Positions 55,813-64,000 of a DNA stretch of 64,000 nucleotides are shown here, one piece after another. The position numbers were made by a program, and so were the translations under genes. Position 1 is the stretch's first letter. Each line of letters starts with the position of its first letter. The notes beneath the pieces are model-generated. The model was not told where the DNA came from. It made no database searches and was given only the letters and a program-made list of their open reading frames with translations. The DNA lies in the NCBI RefSeq assembly GCF_019311235.1, contig NZ_JAHWDF010000017.1:1-64000 (forward strand). Direction: 5' to 3'. The stretch comes from Mesonia aestuariivivens. Its GTDB lineage: Bacteria; Bacteroidota; Bacteroidia; Flavobacteriales; Flavobacteriaceae.

Positions 55813-56137
55813 TTAAAGACAAACCCAAGGTATTTTAAACTTACACACTTTACAGGATGGTCCCCTGCTAACATTGTATGCCACTTCAGAAAAACTACTA
55901 GCAAACACACTCTTTTCTCTTACAATCTGATTTATCCAAGTATAATAGACTCTAAAACTGGAATGAAAGATTTACCAAAATCGGTCAGATTATAAACCTT
56001 TTTTATTGGTGGCTTTTACCATAGCCTTTTCTTGAAACCAAAACATCTTTTTCTAATTGTTTTAATTGTAAACTCAAAGCCATTTCAGTAATTCAAGGTG
56101 TTTCTTTGCGAATTTCACTAAATCTTACTTTCATTAT
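55813..56137 (-). pseudogene. HxlR-family transcriptional regulator remnant
   Basis: Minus-strand translation in pieces gives KVRFSEIRKETP, a stop, ITEMALSLQLKQLEKDVLVSRKGYGK, a frameshift, KKVYNLTDFGKSFIPVLESIILG, a second frameshift, then WINQIVREKSVF. The order matches the winged-helix core of HxlR regulators (FSELR...ITEKMLSxQLRELExDGLV...YxLTxFGxSLxPVL). One in-frame stop and two frameshifts make it non-functional. The N-terminal part is missing or unrecognisable. Confidence 0.72.
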
Positions 56138-56315
56138 CAACCCTAAGTTTCTAAAATCTAACCTATACGCAAACAAGTGTGTACCTATTATAAAACCACT
56201 ATATAGTATAAATAGTGTAGTCTTGCTCTGCAGTTATTATGGACTTAGTGTGGGTTAGATAGGGCTTATCTAGGAGATTCCTCAGCTTTTAACGGTTAGC
56301 AACAAATATAAATAT

Positions 56316-56632
56316 TTATTTATCATGGGCTTTATTTATGGATATTATACTTACGGCTGCTATACAGTTTTAACAACAAACCAATAATAAGCCCATGCAA
56401 TCGTTAGGATTAATTTTCCATTTTTTGGCAGTAATATCCAATAACCAAACCCTGGAAATCAATCCTTCATAAAAAGGGAAATAATCTGCTATCGGTATAG
56501 GGTTCCTTTCTTAATGGCCAACGTAATTTCTTTAGTATAATATTCTTTATACTGAAATATATAATCTCCTTCATTGGTCTCGGTAATTGTTGCCGCTATC
56601 ACATCTTTACAAAATACCTTCGCTTGCCTCAT
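56316..56632 (-). pseudogene. HipA N-terminal domain remnant
   Basis: Minus strand from the ATG at 56632 gives MRQAKVFCKDVIAATITETN and on to a stop after about 46 codons. A one-base shift then restores ADYFPFYEGLISRVWLLDI and NPNDCMGLLLVCC, with one further stop, ending INKAHDK. This is the HipA N-terminal domain as encoded by separate short genes in Bacteroidota hip loci. One frameshift and one nonsense codon disable it; no kinase domain or hipB is seen next to it. Confidence 0.72.
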
Positions 56633-56639
56633 TAAGTAT

Positions 56640-57119
56640 TTCTTTTGTATTTATAGGTGCTCATTCATCTACAAAGATGGCTAAAACAAGTTTACTTTTT
56701 TCATATTAAGATTTGTCTTCCTCTACTCTATTTTACAGACTACAGTTCTTCCCTCTCTTCAAATTCTTCTTCTATTTACTTCGTTTTTTTTACAAATGTT
56801 GCCAATCCTTTTATTATATGCAAAAACATATAGAACGGATACTATTTAGACATCTTTGGCATTACGAACTCTGAAAAGGGTAAATTATCTCATATAAAAA
56901 GAATCATTACTAAATGATTGTGGATTTTTTATGAGGCTCTCCCCCAATTTGCTTGTTTTTAAAATTATGAGGTTCATATAATTATGGCTGTAAAACACAC
57001 CCCAATAAGATTGTGAAACTATGGTAAGGAAACGTTTAACTACTGGGTAGACCGCCGTAAATAGATTACTTGCGATATAAACGAATTTCAATAAGTACGG
57101 TTATTGGTAATATTCATGA
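56640..57119. other. Non-coding decayed sequence of the island
   Basis: About 0.5 kb with no convincing gene on either strand. A 68-residue frame on the minus strand (56885-57091) is short and unlike any family I know, and short frame fragments are interrupted by stops. I see no terminal inverted repeats or target duplications. Probably eroded mobile-element DNA. Confidence 0.5.
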
Positions 57120-57153
57120 AAAAAGATGAATAGCAATAAAGTATTCATCTTTT
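57120..57153. terminator. Terminator-like hairpin
   Basis: Stem aaaagatgaata/tattcatctttt with a 9-nt loop. The T run on the plus strand suits a transcript coming from the island; on the minus strand it would end the histone-like gene transcript. Confidence 0.6.
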
Positions 57154-57219
57154 TAAAAATAACCAATTATCATTATGCTAGGGTGAAAGTATAAACTCTC
57201 TACGATAGAGATGAGCTTT

Positions 57220-57396
57220 TTATTTTTTTGCTTCTGCTACAGAAACTTTACGGAATTCTTTTAGCAATTTTTCTAAAGCTAAAGAAGATTTTCTTGCTCT
57301 AGTACCTGCTGCTTTATTACCACTTTCTAATTGAGCATTGGCATCGCTCTCAAAAGATTTGTAAGTGCTTTTAATGTTTTCGATCAATTCTTTCAT
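57220..57396 (-). CDS. Histone H1-like protein
   Basis: A 58-residue frame starting MKELIENIKSTYKSFESDAN and ending EFRKVSVAEAKK. It is helical and lysine-rich, with the composition and layout of the Hc1-like histone H1 homologues found throughout Bacteroidota. It would bind DNA non-specifically. It is complete, with a clear ATG, and lies just outside the decayed island. Confidence 0.82.
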   Translation of the reverse strand: MKELIENIKSTYKSFESDANAQLESGNKAAGTRARKSSLALEKLLKEFRKVSVAEAKK

Positions 57397-57494
57397 AATT
57401 CTTGTTTTTAAATTTTATTTACAAAACTAAAATAAAATTATTCTATTTAAACACGCCCTTATTCCCATAAATTTCACGAAGAACCCGTACTTGT

Positions 57495-58160
57495 TTAAGG
57501 CTTTTCTTTCAGCTTTTTTACTTCCTGATCTAAACTATCTACCTGTTTACGTAGCCGATCAGACTCTTCTCGTAACTCTTTTACCTCTTCCCTTTTGGTA
57601 TTTCGTCGTTCTTGTAAGCTTAAGCGCTTTGCTTCCAGCTGCATACGTTTAGCTTCACGTTCTAAACGCATAGATTTACGTTGTAAGATTAAGTCTTCGC
57701 GATTGCTTAGTTCTCCCGAAATTATTTTTTTAATTAGTTCACCTGTATCCGTGAATTTTTGCTGTAGCTCGTTCCCTGCTTGAGTTTTATCTAATTTCAT
57801 TCTAAGATAACCTGAAGAGAATTCTATAGTATATATCTCATCATTACTTGGTGAGAATACCCAAGAAAGCCAAGAACCTTTTTTATTAATACGCTCTTTT
57901 CCAAATGCATCGATTAAAGTTTCTTTTACCTGTTGGTCATATGGAGAAGCATAACTTGCCCTAAACTTATAACTATCGTTAGAATTGCTTACGGCGATAG
58001 ATAAATTCTCGTCTTTCTGTTCACTATTAGCTACTGAATGTTTATAGCTGTTACTTGTACTAGAGTTAGTAGCTGTTGAAGTAGTACTAGAAGATGCTTG
58101 TTGTGCTCGACAAAACAGTCCGCACACAAATAATACAATTGATAATAGAATAAGTTTCAT
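57495..58160 (-). CDS. Secreted coiled-coil protein of unknown function
   Basis: A 221-residue protein with a signal peptide (about 1-19, MKLILLSIVLFVCGLFCRAQ). A Ser/Thr/Asn-rich low-complexity linker follows (about 22-45), then a small globular region (KFRASYASPYDQQVKETLIDAFGKERI) and a long charged coiled coil to the end (about 145-221, rich in R, E, K). No family recognised. It is the third gene of an operon behind the kinase and response regulator (29 bp after the regulator), so it probably acts in the same envelope response. Confidence 0.75.
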   Translation of the reverse strand: MKLILLSIVLFVCGLFCRAQQASSSTTSTATNSSTSNSYKHSVANSEQKDENLSIAVSNSNDSYKFRASYASPYDQQVKETLIDAFGKERINKKGSWLSWVFSPSNDEIYTIEFSSGYLRMKLDKTQAGNELQQKFTDTGELIKKIISGELSNREDLILQRKSMRLEREAKRMQLEAKRLSLQERRNTKREEVKELREESDRLRKQVDSLDQEVKKLKEKP

Positions 58161-58189
58161 GATGATATGGTTTTTATGAATTAATAAAT

Positions 58190-58894
58190 TTATTTTTCTA
58201 CTAGAAAAGTGAGACCTATACCTCGGGTACTTTTAATTTTTATTCGGGGATCTTCTTTAAAATATTTACGCAAACGACTTATAAAAACATCCATACTTCG
58301 TCCCGAAAAGAAATCGACCTCTCCCCATAGCTGCTGTAAAATGGTTTCGCGTTTGAGTAATTTATTTTTGTTTTGAAACAAATAATCAATTAAGGCAGCT
58401 TCTTTTTCTGTTATTTTTTGAACTTTTCCTTCCCTAAGCAAACAATAATTTTGAGTATCTAAATAATAACTCGAAATTTTAAGATTAGCTTCAGTTTCAG
58501 GTTGCTTGAGATGCTGTTGAGTTCTCCTTAAAATATTTTGAATGCGTAACACCAAGATGTCGGCATCAAAAGGTTTTACAATATAATCATCGGCACCTAG
58601 CTTTAGTCCCCTTATTTTGTCTTCTTTTAGTTTTCTAGCGGTTAAAAATATAAACGGAACTTCGGGAAACTGTTGAATAATTTTTTTAGCGAGCTGAAAA
58701 CCATCAATTTCTGGCATCATCACATCAAGAACCGCGATAGAAAACGGTATTTGCTCTTGTTTATGTAGTAGTTCTAAAGCTACTTGTCCATTAACCGCCC
58801 AACTTACTTGATACCCGTGTACTTCTAAATATTGCTTTAAAATACTTCCAAAGTCATAATCATCTTCTACTAATAATAGATGAGCTTTTATCAT
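58190..58894 (-). CDS. OmpR-family response regulator
   Basis: A 234-residue transcription factor. The receiver domain (about 3-118) has Asp57 in VLDVMMPEIDG and the Thr/Lys switch residues (FLTARK, IVKPFD). The winged-helix DNA-binding domain (about 135-232) shows KITEKEAALIDYLFQNKNKLLKRETILQQLWG and SRLRKYFKEDPRIKIKSTRGIG. Its start overlaps the kinase gene by 4 bp. OmpR-type regulators bind direct repeats on one helix face; such repeats lie in the divergent region at 60347-60480. Confidence 0.94.
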   Translation of the reverse strand: MIKAHLLLVEDDYDFGSILKQYLEVHGYQVSWAVNGQVALELLHKQEQIPFSIAVLDVMMPEIDGFQLAKKIIQQFPEVPFIFLTARKLKEDKIRGLKLGADDYIVKPFDADILVLRIQNILRRTQQHLKQPETEANLKISSYYLDTQNYCLLREGKVQKITEKEAALIDYLFQNKNKLLKRETILQQLWGEVDFFSGRSMDVFISRLRKYFKEDPRIKIKSTRGIGLTFLVEK

Positions 58895-60285
58895 AAGGCA
58901 AACGGAATTTGAATGATAAATTTACTTCCTTTTCTAATGTCACTTTGCACTTCTAAACTTCCTTCATGCGCTATTATTATTTGTTTTGAATAATATAATC
59001 CCAAGCCAAGACCTTGATGCGTATGTAAGTTTCCTTGAGAAACACGATAAAATTTTTCGAAGATCTGTTTTTGAGCTGGTTTGGGAATTCCTAATCCGTT
59101 ATCGCTAATTTCTATAAAAAAATAATCTTCTATTTGCTTTGTAGTCATATGAATACGAATATCTGCCTCATTATATTTTACAGCATTGTCTAAGAAATTA
59201 AATAGTGCTGTGGTAAAATAAAATTCATCTATAAAAAGGGATGGTGTCTCTTTTTGAAAAGAAGTAATTATTGTTAGCTCTTCCTTTGTTTGACTCAATT
59301 TAAAATCTTCCACTACCCTATTTAAATAAGCAAATGTATTTATTGGTTGACGATTTAATTGTAGATGCCCTGCCTCCAAACTACTATTCATCACTTGATC
59401 GATAAGTTTTTGAATACGTTCATTTTGGCGATCTATAATCTGTAATGAATTGGTTAATGCTTCAGGGTGCTTTAATATGTGTTCATTTTTTAAACTTTTT
59501 ATGGCAATTCCTAAAGTAGCCAAAGGTGTTTTCAGCTCGTGGGTTATATTATTTATAAAATCGGTTTTTATTGTGCTTATTTTTTTTTGGGTTATTAAGC
59601 TTTTTAGCGAGTAATAAAAAAGCCCCAGCATTACTAAAAAAAGAAACACCGATCCCACCAATAAACCAAGCATTTGATTGAGCACGATACTTTTTTCATC
59701 TACAATCTGCATCATATCTTTAAACTTTAACTCTATATTGTAATGCTTTGTGGTAATTTTATCCTCGGTTTGATCGAGGTAGTCGTATTGAGAAAAGGTT
59801 CGGGAAACACTCACCGAATTTGCTTTTTCGTTAGGAAAGTCATTTCCAAACATTTTAAAGGTTTGCACTTGTTTTTGCGGAAAAAGGGTATCATTTTCTT
59901 CTCCAAAAATGACAATGCTTTCTATATTCTTTTTATAATTAACCGAATACCCGAGTTTTTTATCTTTTAATTCCTTCTGATAAATACGATAGTAATCTTT
60001 ATTTAAGGTATCGGCTTTTTGCTGCAACCTGTATAATATTTCTTGATTTGTACTACGATGGTTTTTATAATCGGCAATCTGGTTTTTCAATTCTTCATCC
60101 CAGTTATTTATAATCGAATCCAATTCTTGGTTATAGTCAATGTTCAAGATTCGGCTTCGGGTGTCTTCAATAAACGCCTTTCTTTTTAAAGTGTAGGTGT
60201 TATAGATAAGATAGCCCTGAATAGTCGATAATGCTAAAAAAGCAGCGATAGAAATTAGGATAAGCCAAGTGATCTTCAGTTTCAT
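58891..60285 (-). CDS. Membrane sensor histidine kinase
   Basis: A 464-residue inner-membrane kinase. There are two membrane segments (about 6-28 and 205-226) enclosing a periplasmic sensor of about 175 residues with coiled-coil-like character. The dimerisation domain has His249 in NNITHELKTPLATLG, and the catalytic domain has FFNFLDNAVKYNE-type N-box, SDNGLGIPK and GLGLGLYYSKQI. No HAMP domain is evident. It is the first gene of the operon kinase/regulator/secreted protein and is divergent from the outer-membrane barrel gene. Confidence 0.93.
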   Translation of the reverse strand: MKLKITWLILISIAAFLALSTIQGYLIYNTYTLKRKAFIEDTRSRILNIDYNQELDSIINNWDEELKNQIADYKNHRSTNQEILYRLQQKADTLNKDYYRIYQKELKDKKLGYSVNYKKNIESIVIFGEENDTLFPQKQVQTFKMFGNDFPNEKANSVSVSRTFSQYDYLDQTEDKITTKHYNIELKFKDMMQIVDEKSIVLNQMLGLLVGSVFLFLVMLGLFYYSLKSLITQKKISTIKTDFINNITHELKTPLATLGIAIKSLKNEHILKHPEALTNSLQIIDRQNERIQKLIDQVMNSSLEAGHLQLNRQPINTFAYLNRVVEDFKLSQTKEELTIITSFQKETPSLFIDEFYFTTALFNFLDNAVKYNEADIRIHMTTKQIEDYFFIEISDNGLGIPKPAQKQIFEKFYRVSQGNLHTHQGLGLGLYYSKQIIIAHEGSLEVQSDIRKGSKFIIQIPFAL

Positions 60286-60346
60286 AATTACATCTTCTGC
60301 ATCAAAATTACTATACTTTAGCTTTTATAGAGAAACATTTCTATGC

Positions 60347-60480
60347 GTTAACCCATCGTTAACCTTAAAATTGAGCAAAAGCCTTGTTATAAATGGGTCT
60401 TTAGGTTTTGAAATGTATTCAGATCCATCCTTAAGGATTTTTGTGAGTTACATTAACCTCCCATTAACCACGGGTTAACC
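60347..60480. promoter_or_regulatory. Phased TTAACC direct repeats, probable response-regulator operator
   Basis: Five (A/G)TTAACC heptamers: 60347 and 60358, then 60452, 60463 and 60474. Within each group the repeats are exactly 11 bp apart with 4-bp spacers. They lie between the divergent kinase operon and the outer-membrane barrel gene, as expected for binding of the OmpR-type regulator encoded alongside. Confidence 0.75.
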
Positions 60481-60531
60481 GTATTTAAAGTGAAGTTGTC
60501 TCAAATTTGCTGTACTCTAAAAGCAAAAATC

Positions 60532-62928
60532 ATGAAACAACTAAGCTTATTTTTCCTATCTCTATTCATTCAGCAAGTTTTAATAGCACAATCTATAGCA
60601 CTTCACGGAGAAGTAAAAGACATGCTAAAACATCCTGTGGAAAATGCAGATGTGATTTTAAGAGACGTTCAACAAAAAATGATCACCTATACAGCGACCG
60701 ATTCTTTAGGAAAATTTACCTTGAAAGCACCTGATGGAATCTATATACTTGAAGTATATCACCTCGCTTATCAAAAACTTACAAAGAATATTCAATTAGT
60801 CGATTCCTCTCCTCAACCTCTAGGCTTAATTTTACTTTCTGCAGAAGAAAGTCTATCTGAAGTTATGATTTCTGCTCAAAAGCCATTATTGGAAAAAAAA
60901 TTAGATCGTTTGGTGATTAATGTAGAAAATAGATCTGCCTTTGCGGGCAATAATTTATTTGAATTGTTAAAAAATACACCTGGTATCTACACCGCTACGG
61001 ACGACCAGTTACAGATGCTGGGGAAATCTGGTATTCGGGTTATGCTAAATGGCAGGTTACAATACTTAGCCACCAATGAAATAAGTGATTTCTTAAAAAA
61101 TATTGCTGCTGATGAAATCATTAAAATCGAACTTATTACCACACCGCCAGCTAATTTTGAGGCAGAAGGAAATGCTGGTTATATTAATATAGTTACCAAA
61201 AAAATAAGAAAAAAAGGAAGGGAGTTAAAAACAGCACTCAACGGTTATCAGGGAAAATACTCCCGAATAATGAGCAGAACAGGGTTTCAGTACCAAGATG
61301 AACAATTACGAACGGATATTTCTTACAGCTACGGAAAAATAAATTCTTTTGAAGCTATTAAACAATATAACGTGTTTTCCAATAACGGAATAATACAGCA
61401 TTATCGTTCTTTTAATCAAGAAAATCGGCGCACCTATTACCATACTATAAGAAATCAAATAGATTGGCAAATCAACAAAAAATCTGTTTTAAGTTTTGCC
61501 TTACGAACTATGATAAAAGAAGAAGAACGACCTGCTGAAAATGAAAATTTTCAGTTGGGAGAAGAGGATAATATTTTTCATAACATACAAAGTTCAACTT
61601 TTGAAGAGCGTGCTTATATAAATTACGGTACCGATATTTTTTATGAATATACATTAGATTCCTTAAAGAAAAAAATGATGCTTAGCGGAAGTTATGCAGG
61701 CTTTAGCACCAATAACCAGCAAAGGTTTTCTAACCATTATTTTAATGAACATGAGCCTTTAACTCAAGAACAATTGCGGAGTGATTTCAAAAATAAATCA
61801 GAAATCATGGCTTTTAAAGTGGACTTTTATTTACCTTTTAAAAAAACCACTTGGGAAACCGGTTTAAAATACGCTCAAACCAAAACAAACAATAGCTTCT
61901 TATTTGAAAATTTTGATTACCTGCAATGGCAAATAAATCCTAATTTAAACAATGACTTTTTGTACAGAGAACAAAATGCGGCACTCTATATTTCGATGCA
62001 AAAAAATATGGCTAAAAGATGGAAGCTTAAATTAGGCTTGCGAGGAGAATATACTTCTACAAAAGGAGACTCCCCTAACCTTGACCAATTAACCACTTAT
62101 CGTTACTTTAATCTTTTCTCTACGTTTTATCTTCAATATGAGGTAAATAATCAGTATCAAATGAACCTTTCTTATGCAAGACGCATTAACCGTCCAGATT
62201 ATAGTAGCCTTAATCCTTTTATTACCTATCAAAGCCCGTTGTTTTCTAATCAAGGGAATCCGTTATTAAGACCCGAGTTTACCCATAGTTTAGAATGGAA
62301 TCATACGCTAAAAAACAGGTATGTTATCACTCCTTTTTACAATTATACTCAAGCGTATTATTCTGAGTATCCCTATCAAGTAGAAGCAACTCAAGAAACT
62401 CGCTATACGTTTGGAAATCTTGGAAGTCATCAAAACGCTGGAGTGCAAGCTATTTTACCTTTTAAAATTAACAAACAAATTAATTGGCAACATAGCTTAT
62501 TGGGTCTATATCAACAATACGTTATTGCTTACGATTCCATTCAAGAAAAACCCGCAGGTGTTTTTTGGCGTTATCAAAGCTCTTTTAGCGTTGAATTGAA
62601 TAAAAATTTAAATATGGAAATCTCCGGATATTATGAAAGTAAATCTATACAAGCTTTTTATGAAGCAGATGATCATGCCGATGTTAGTATAGGCATGAAC
62701 TATTCCTTTTGGAAAGAAAAGGCAAATTTATCATTAGGGGTTTCTGATATTTTTTATACCAACAGAGCAAAAGCTGAAATAAATTATCCTAATCAATCTT
62801 TAGGCTTTTATAGGCGTAATGATACCCGATTATTTAAAATTGGCTTTACTTATAAATTTGGGAAAAATACAGTTAAAGACAAGAAGTCTTTGGATAGCGC
62901 TAGTGCAGAAGAGCAGGAAAGATGGTAA
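60532..62928 (+). CDS. Outer-membrane beta-barrel protein, TonB-receptor-like
   Basis: A 798-residue protein from the Met at 60532 (signal peptide MKQLSLFFLSLFIQQVLIAQ). The frame is open from 60490 but the first 14 residues are not signal-like. A carboxypeptidase-regulatory-like beta-sandwich (about 25-105: LHGEVKDMLKHPVENADVIL) is followed by a plug-like domain (about 125-215: NNLFELLKNTPGIY, IRVMLNGRLQYL, IELITTPPANFEAEGNAGYINIVTKK) and a long beta-barrel ending in F-K-F-type strands. The family is outer-membrane beta-barrel family 3. The ligand is unknown. It is divergent from the two-component genes and probably their target. Confidence 0.87.
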   Translation: MKQLSLFFLSLFIQQVLIAQSIALHGEVKDMLKHPVENADVILRDVQQKMITYTATDSLGKFTLKAPDGIYILEVYHLAYQKLTKNIQLVDSSPQPLGLILLSAEESLSEVMISAQKPLLEKKLDRLVINVENRSAFAGNNLFELLKNTPGIYTATDDQLQMLGKSGIRVMLNGRLQYLATNEISDFLKNIAADEIIKIELITTPPANFEAEGNAGYINIVTKKIRKKGRELKTALNGYQGKYSRIMSRTGFQYQDEQLRTDISYSYGKINSFEAIKQYNVFSNNGIIQHYRSFNQENRRTYYHTIRNQIDWQINKKSVLSFALRTMIKEEERPAENENFQLGEEDNIFHNIQSSTFEERAYINYGTDIFYEYTLDSLKKKMMLSGSYAGFSTNNQQRFSNHYFNEHEPLTQEQLRSDFKNKSEIMAFKVDFYLPFKKTTWETGLKYAQTKTNNSFLFENFDYLQWQINPNLNNDFLYREQNAALYISMQKNMAKRWKLKLGLRGEYTSTKGDSPNLDQLTTYRYFNLFSTFYLQYEVNNQYQMNLSYARRINRPDYSSLNPFITYQSPLFSNQGNPLLRPEFTHSLEWNHTLKNRYVITPFYNYTQAYYSEYPYQVEATQETRYTFGNLGSHQNAGVQAILPFKINKQINWQHSLLGLYQQYVIAYDSIQEKPAGVFWRYQSSFSVELNKNLNMEISGYYESKSIQAFYEADDHADVSIGMNYSFWKEKANLSLGVSDIFYTNRAKAEINYPNQSLGFYRRNDTRLFKIGFTYKFGKNTVKDKKSLDSASAEEQERW

Positions 62929-63676
62929 ACCTATAAATTTTAAGTTATATTTTATTAATTAAATCTTGTAGGAGGCTATTGGTGTTTAAGTATTGATAGA
63001 TAGCATGGTAAAAAATAGGGATAAGTTGTTTTTAATCTTAAAATAAATTCTCTTCTTAAACCTTATGCAGCAACATTTAAAAATTTATTTATTCCCATCG
63101 TTTCAAATTTTTATAGCTCAAAATTCTTTTCGTTATAAATGATTTAAAAAAATATTGATTTCTAGAATTTTTTATTAATCTACAGACGATATTTTTGGAC
63201 TTCTCCCAATGATAAATGCACCCCCTTGATATTGTTAAACTTGAAATTTACATTTGTACTTTCAAAATCAACTTGCTATCGATCGCCACCATTTTCAGTC
63301 TTTCTTTTTAATATACGAAAATATAATATCCCATAACGATCAACAAGATTGTACAGACCAGAAGGAATATATTTATCAATTCTTTCCTGCCAATACATTT
63401 ATTTTAAAACTCTTTTTTGTATGTTTATCTTCATAAATTTTGTTTAAAAATAGGGAGATTATAAAATTTGAATGGAGTTTCATTTTATAGAAATAAACAG
63501 AAATTTTTAGTTTTGAGATTTTTATAATGCTTCATTCAATAAATTATTTAATTAAATTTAAAAAATTTATACTAATAAGTAAAACTAAAAACTTGTGTTA
63601 TCCGGTCAATATACCTATATAAACAGTTATATTTGTTTGGATATAACCAGTTGGCAACAAGCTGAAAAAATCACGA
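62929..63676. other. AT-rich region without an intact gene
   Basis: About 0.75 kb. On the minus strand at 63181-63398 a fragment reads MYWQERIDKYIPSGLYNLVD, then after a stop QVDFESTNVNFKFNNIKGVH. This looks like broken coding sequence but I cannot assign it. The rest shows no structure that I can interpret. Confidence 0.45.
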
Positions 63677-64000
63677 ATGAAAAACAAAATACTGATTTTA
63701 TTACTCACTTTATCATCGATAATTGGCTTTGGTCAGAACTCAAAAGAAAATGTCTTATATGTTGTCGATTCAATTCCAGTAATAGAAGAACCGAAAGAAG
63801 GATTTCGAACTCTAACCGAAAATGAAATTGATAATGTTGTTGTGGTAAAAGATAAAAAAGTAATGAAATCTTCTGGATACAAAGATTTGGATAGAATTAT
63901 TTATGTTTTCACTAAAGAATATATCAAAAGACCAGATAGCATAAAAGCAATTCCGACAACTAAATTAATGACCAAAAAAAATGGAACTTGGTATCTAAAA
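63677..64000 (+). CDS. Secreted hypothetical protein, 3' part outside the window
   Basis: The frame starts MKNKILILLLTLSSIIGFGQ, a clear signal peptide with a GFGQ-type cleavage region, and continues without a stop for 108 codons to the end of the window. The mature part contains VLYVVDSIPVIEEPKEGFRTL and DLDRIIYVFTKEYIKRPDSIK, reminiscent of small Bacteroidota periplasmic proteins with repeated strand motifs. Its function and true length are unknown. Confidence 0.72.
   Translation, partial: MKNKILILLLTLSSIIGFGQNSKENVLYVVDSIPVIEEPKEGFRTLTENEIDNVVVVKDKKVMKSSGYKDLDRIIYVFTKEYIKRPDSIKAIPTTKLMTKKNGTWYLK

Noticed and set aside
56325-56402. Inverted repeat catgggctttatt / aataataagcccatg as possible IS ends
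   Set aside because: Both arms lie inside the readable HipA remnant, and no transposase or target duplication accompanies them.
56885-57091. 68-residue minus-strand frame that might be a gene or transposase end
   Set aside because: It has no recognisable motif and lies in decayed island DNA; neighbouring frames are broken.
63254-63436. 60-residue plus-strand frame
   Set aside because: The opposite strand looks more protein-like at this place; the plus frame has no good start and no family.
63595-63825. 76-residue frame starting with TTG near the window end
   Set aside because: It overlaps in another frame a gene with a proper ATG and signal peptide (63677 onwards).

Overview
This AT-rich window is chromosomal DNA of a marine-type Flavobacteriaceae (Bacteroidota), with one small decayed accessory island. 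The assignment rests on several signs. PorX, the type IX secretion regulator, is present, as is the fused lpxC-fabZ gene of this phylum. Genes for DUF4290 and DUF493 proteins sit next to murA. Start sites lack Shine-Dalgarno sequences, and several promoters carry the Bacteroidota -7 element TAnnTTTG. The genus cannot be fixed from sequence alone.

Layout. 1-6870 holds tRNA-Arg, an aldehyde dehydrogenase, corA, truA, the cysteine pair cysE-cysM and a DUF2461 gene. 7137-15760 (minus) is a complete histidine operon in canonical order hisG-D-C-B-H-A-F-IE with thiN attached at its end. It is preceded by a leader peptide with six His codons and an intrinsic terminator, which together form a transcription attenuator. 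Short dispersed repeats fill several gaps inside this operon, and one extends the apparent hisB reading frame. 15825-30038 (minus) carries an SPFH protein, a vWA membrane protein, fabG, an M16 protease, sucD, an NTF2-like gene, a second lpxD, efp, lpxA, lpxC-fabZ, lpxD and an HD phosphohydrolase. 30074-53639 is housekeeping: porX, tsaE, ald, msrA, lolD, a GAF kinase, a BatA-like/pseudo-dihydroorotase operon, murA, recQ, fmt, HU, yqgE and others.

54221-57200 is an island at tRNA-Met. It holds an integrase cut off after its first catalytic arginine, an intact ParDE toxin-antitoxin pair, and two pseudogenes not visible as open frames (an HxlR regulator and a HipA N-terminal domain). 57220-62928 holds a histone H1-like gene and a sensor kinase/response regulator/secreted protein operon. 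This operon is divergent from a large outer-membrane barrel gene; between them lie helically phased TTAACC repeats that look like the regulator's operator. The last kilobase is AT-rich with one secreted-protein gene running off the end.

Most notable observations: the his attenuator; the phased TTAACC operator; a small lipoprotein gene overlapping a membrane-protein frame that contains a terminator-like hairpin; a dihydroorotase homologue without its metal ligands; MurA with Asp in place of the fosfomycin-target Cys; recQ with an apparent ATA start; and the decayed island. No CRISPR array, rRNA operon or intact insertion sequence was seen.
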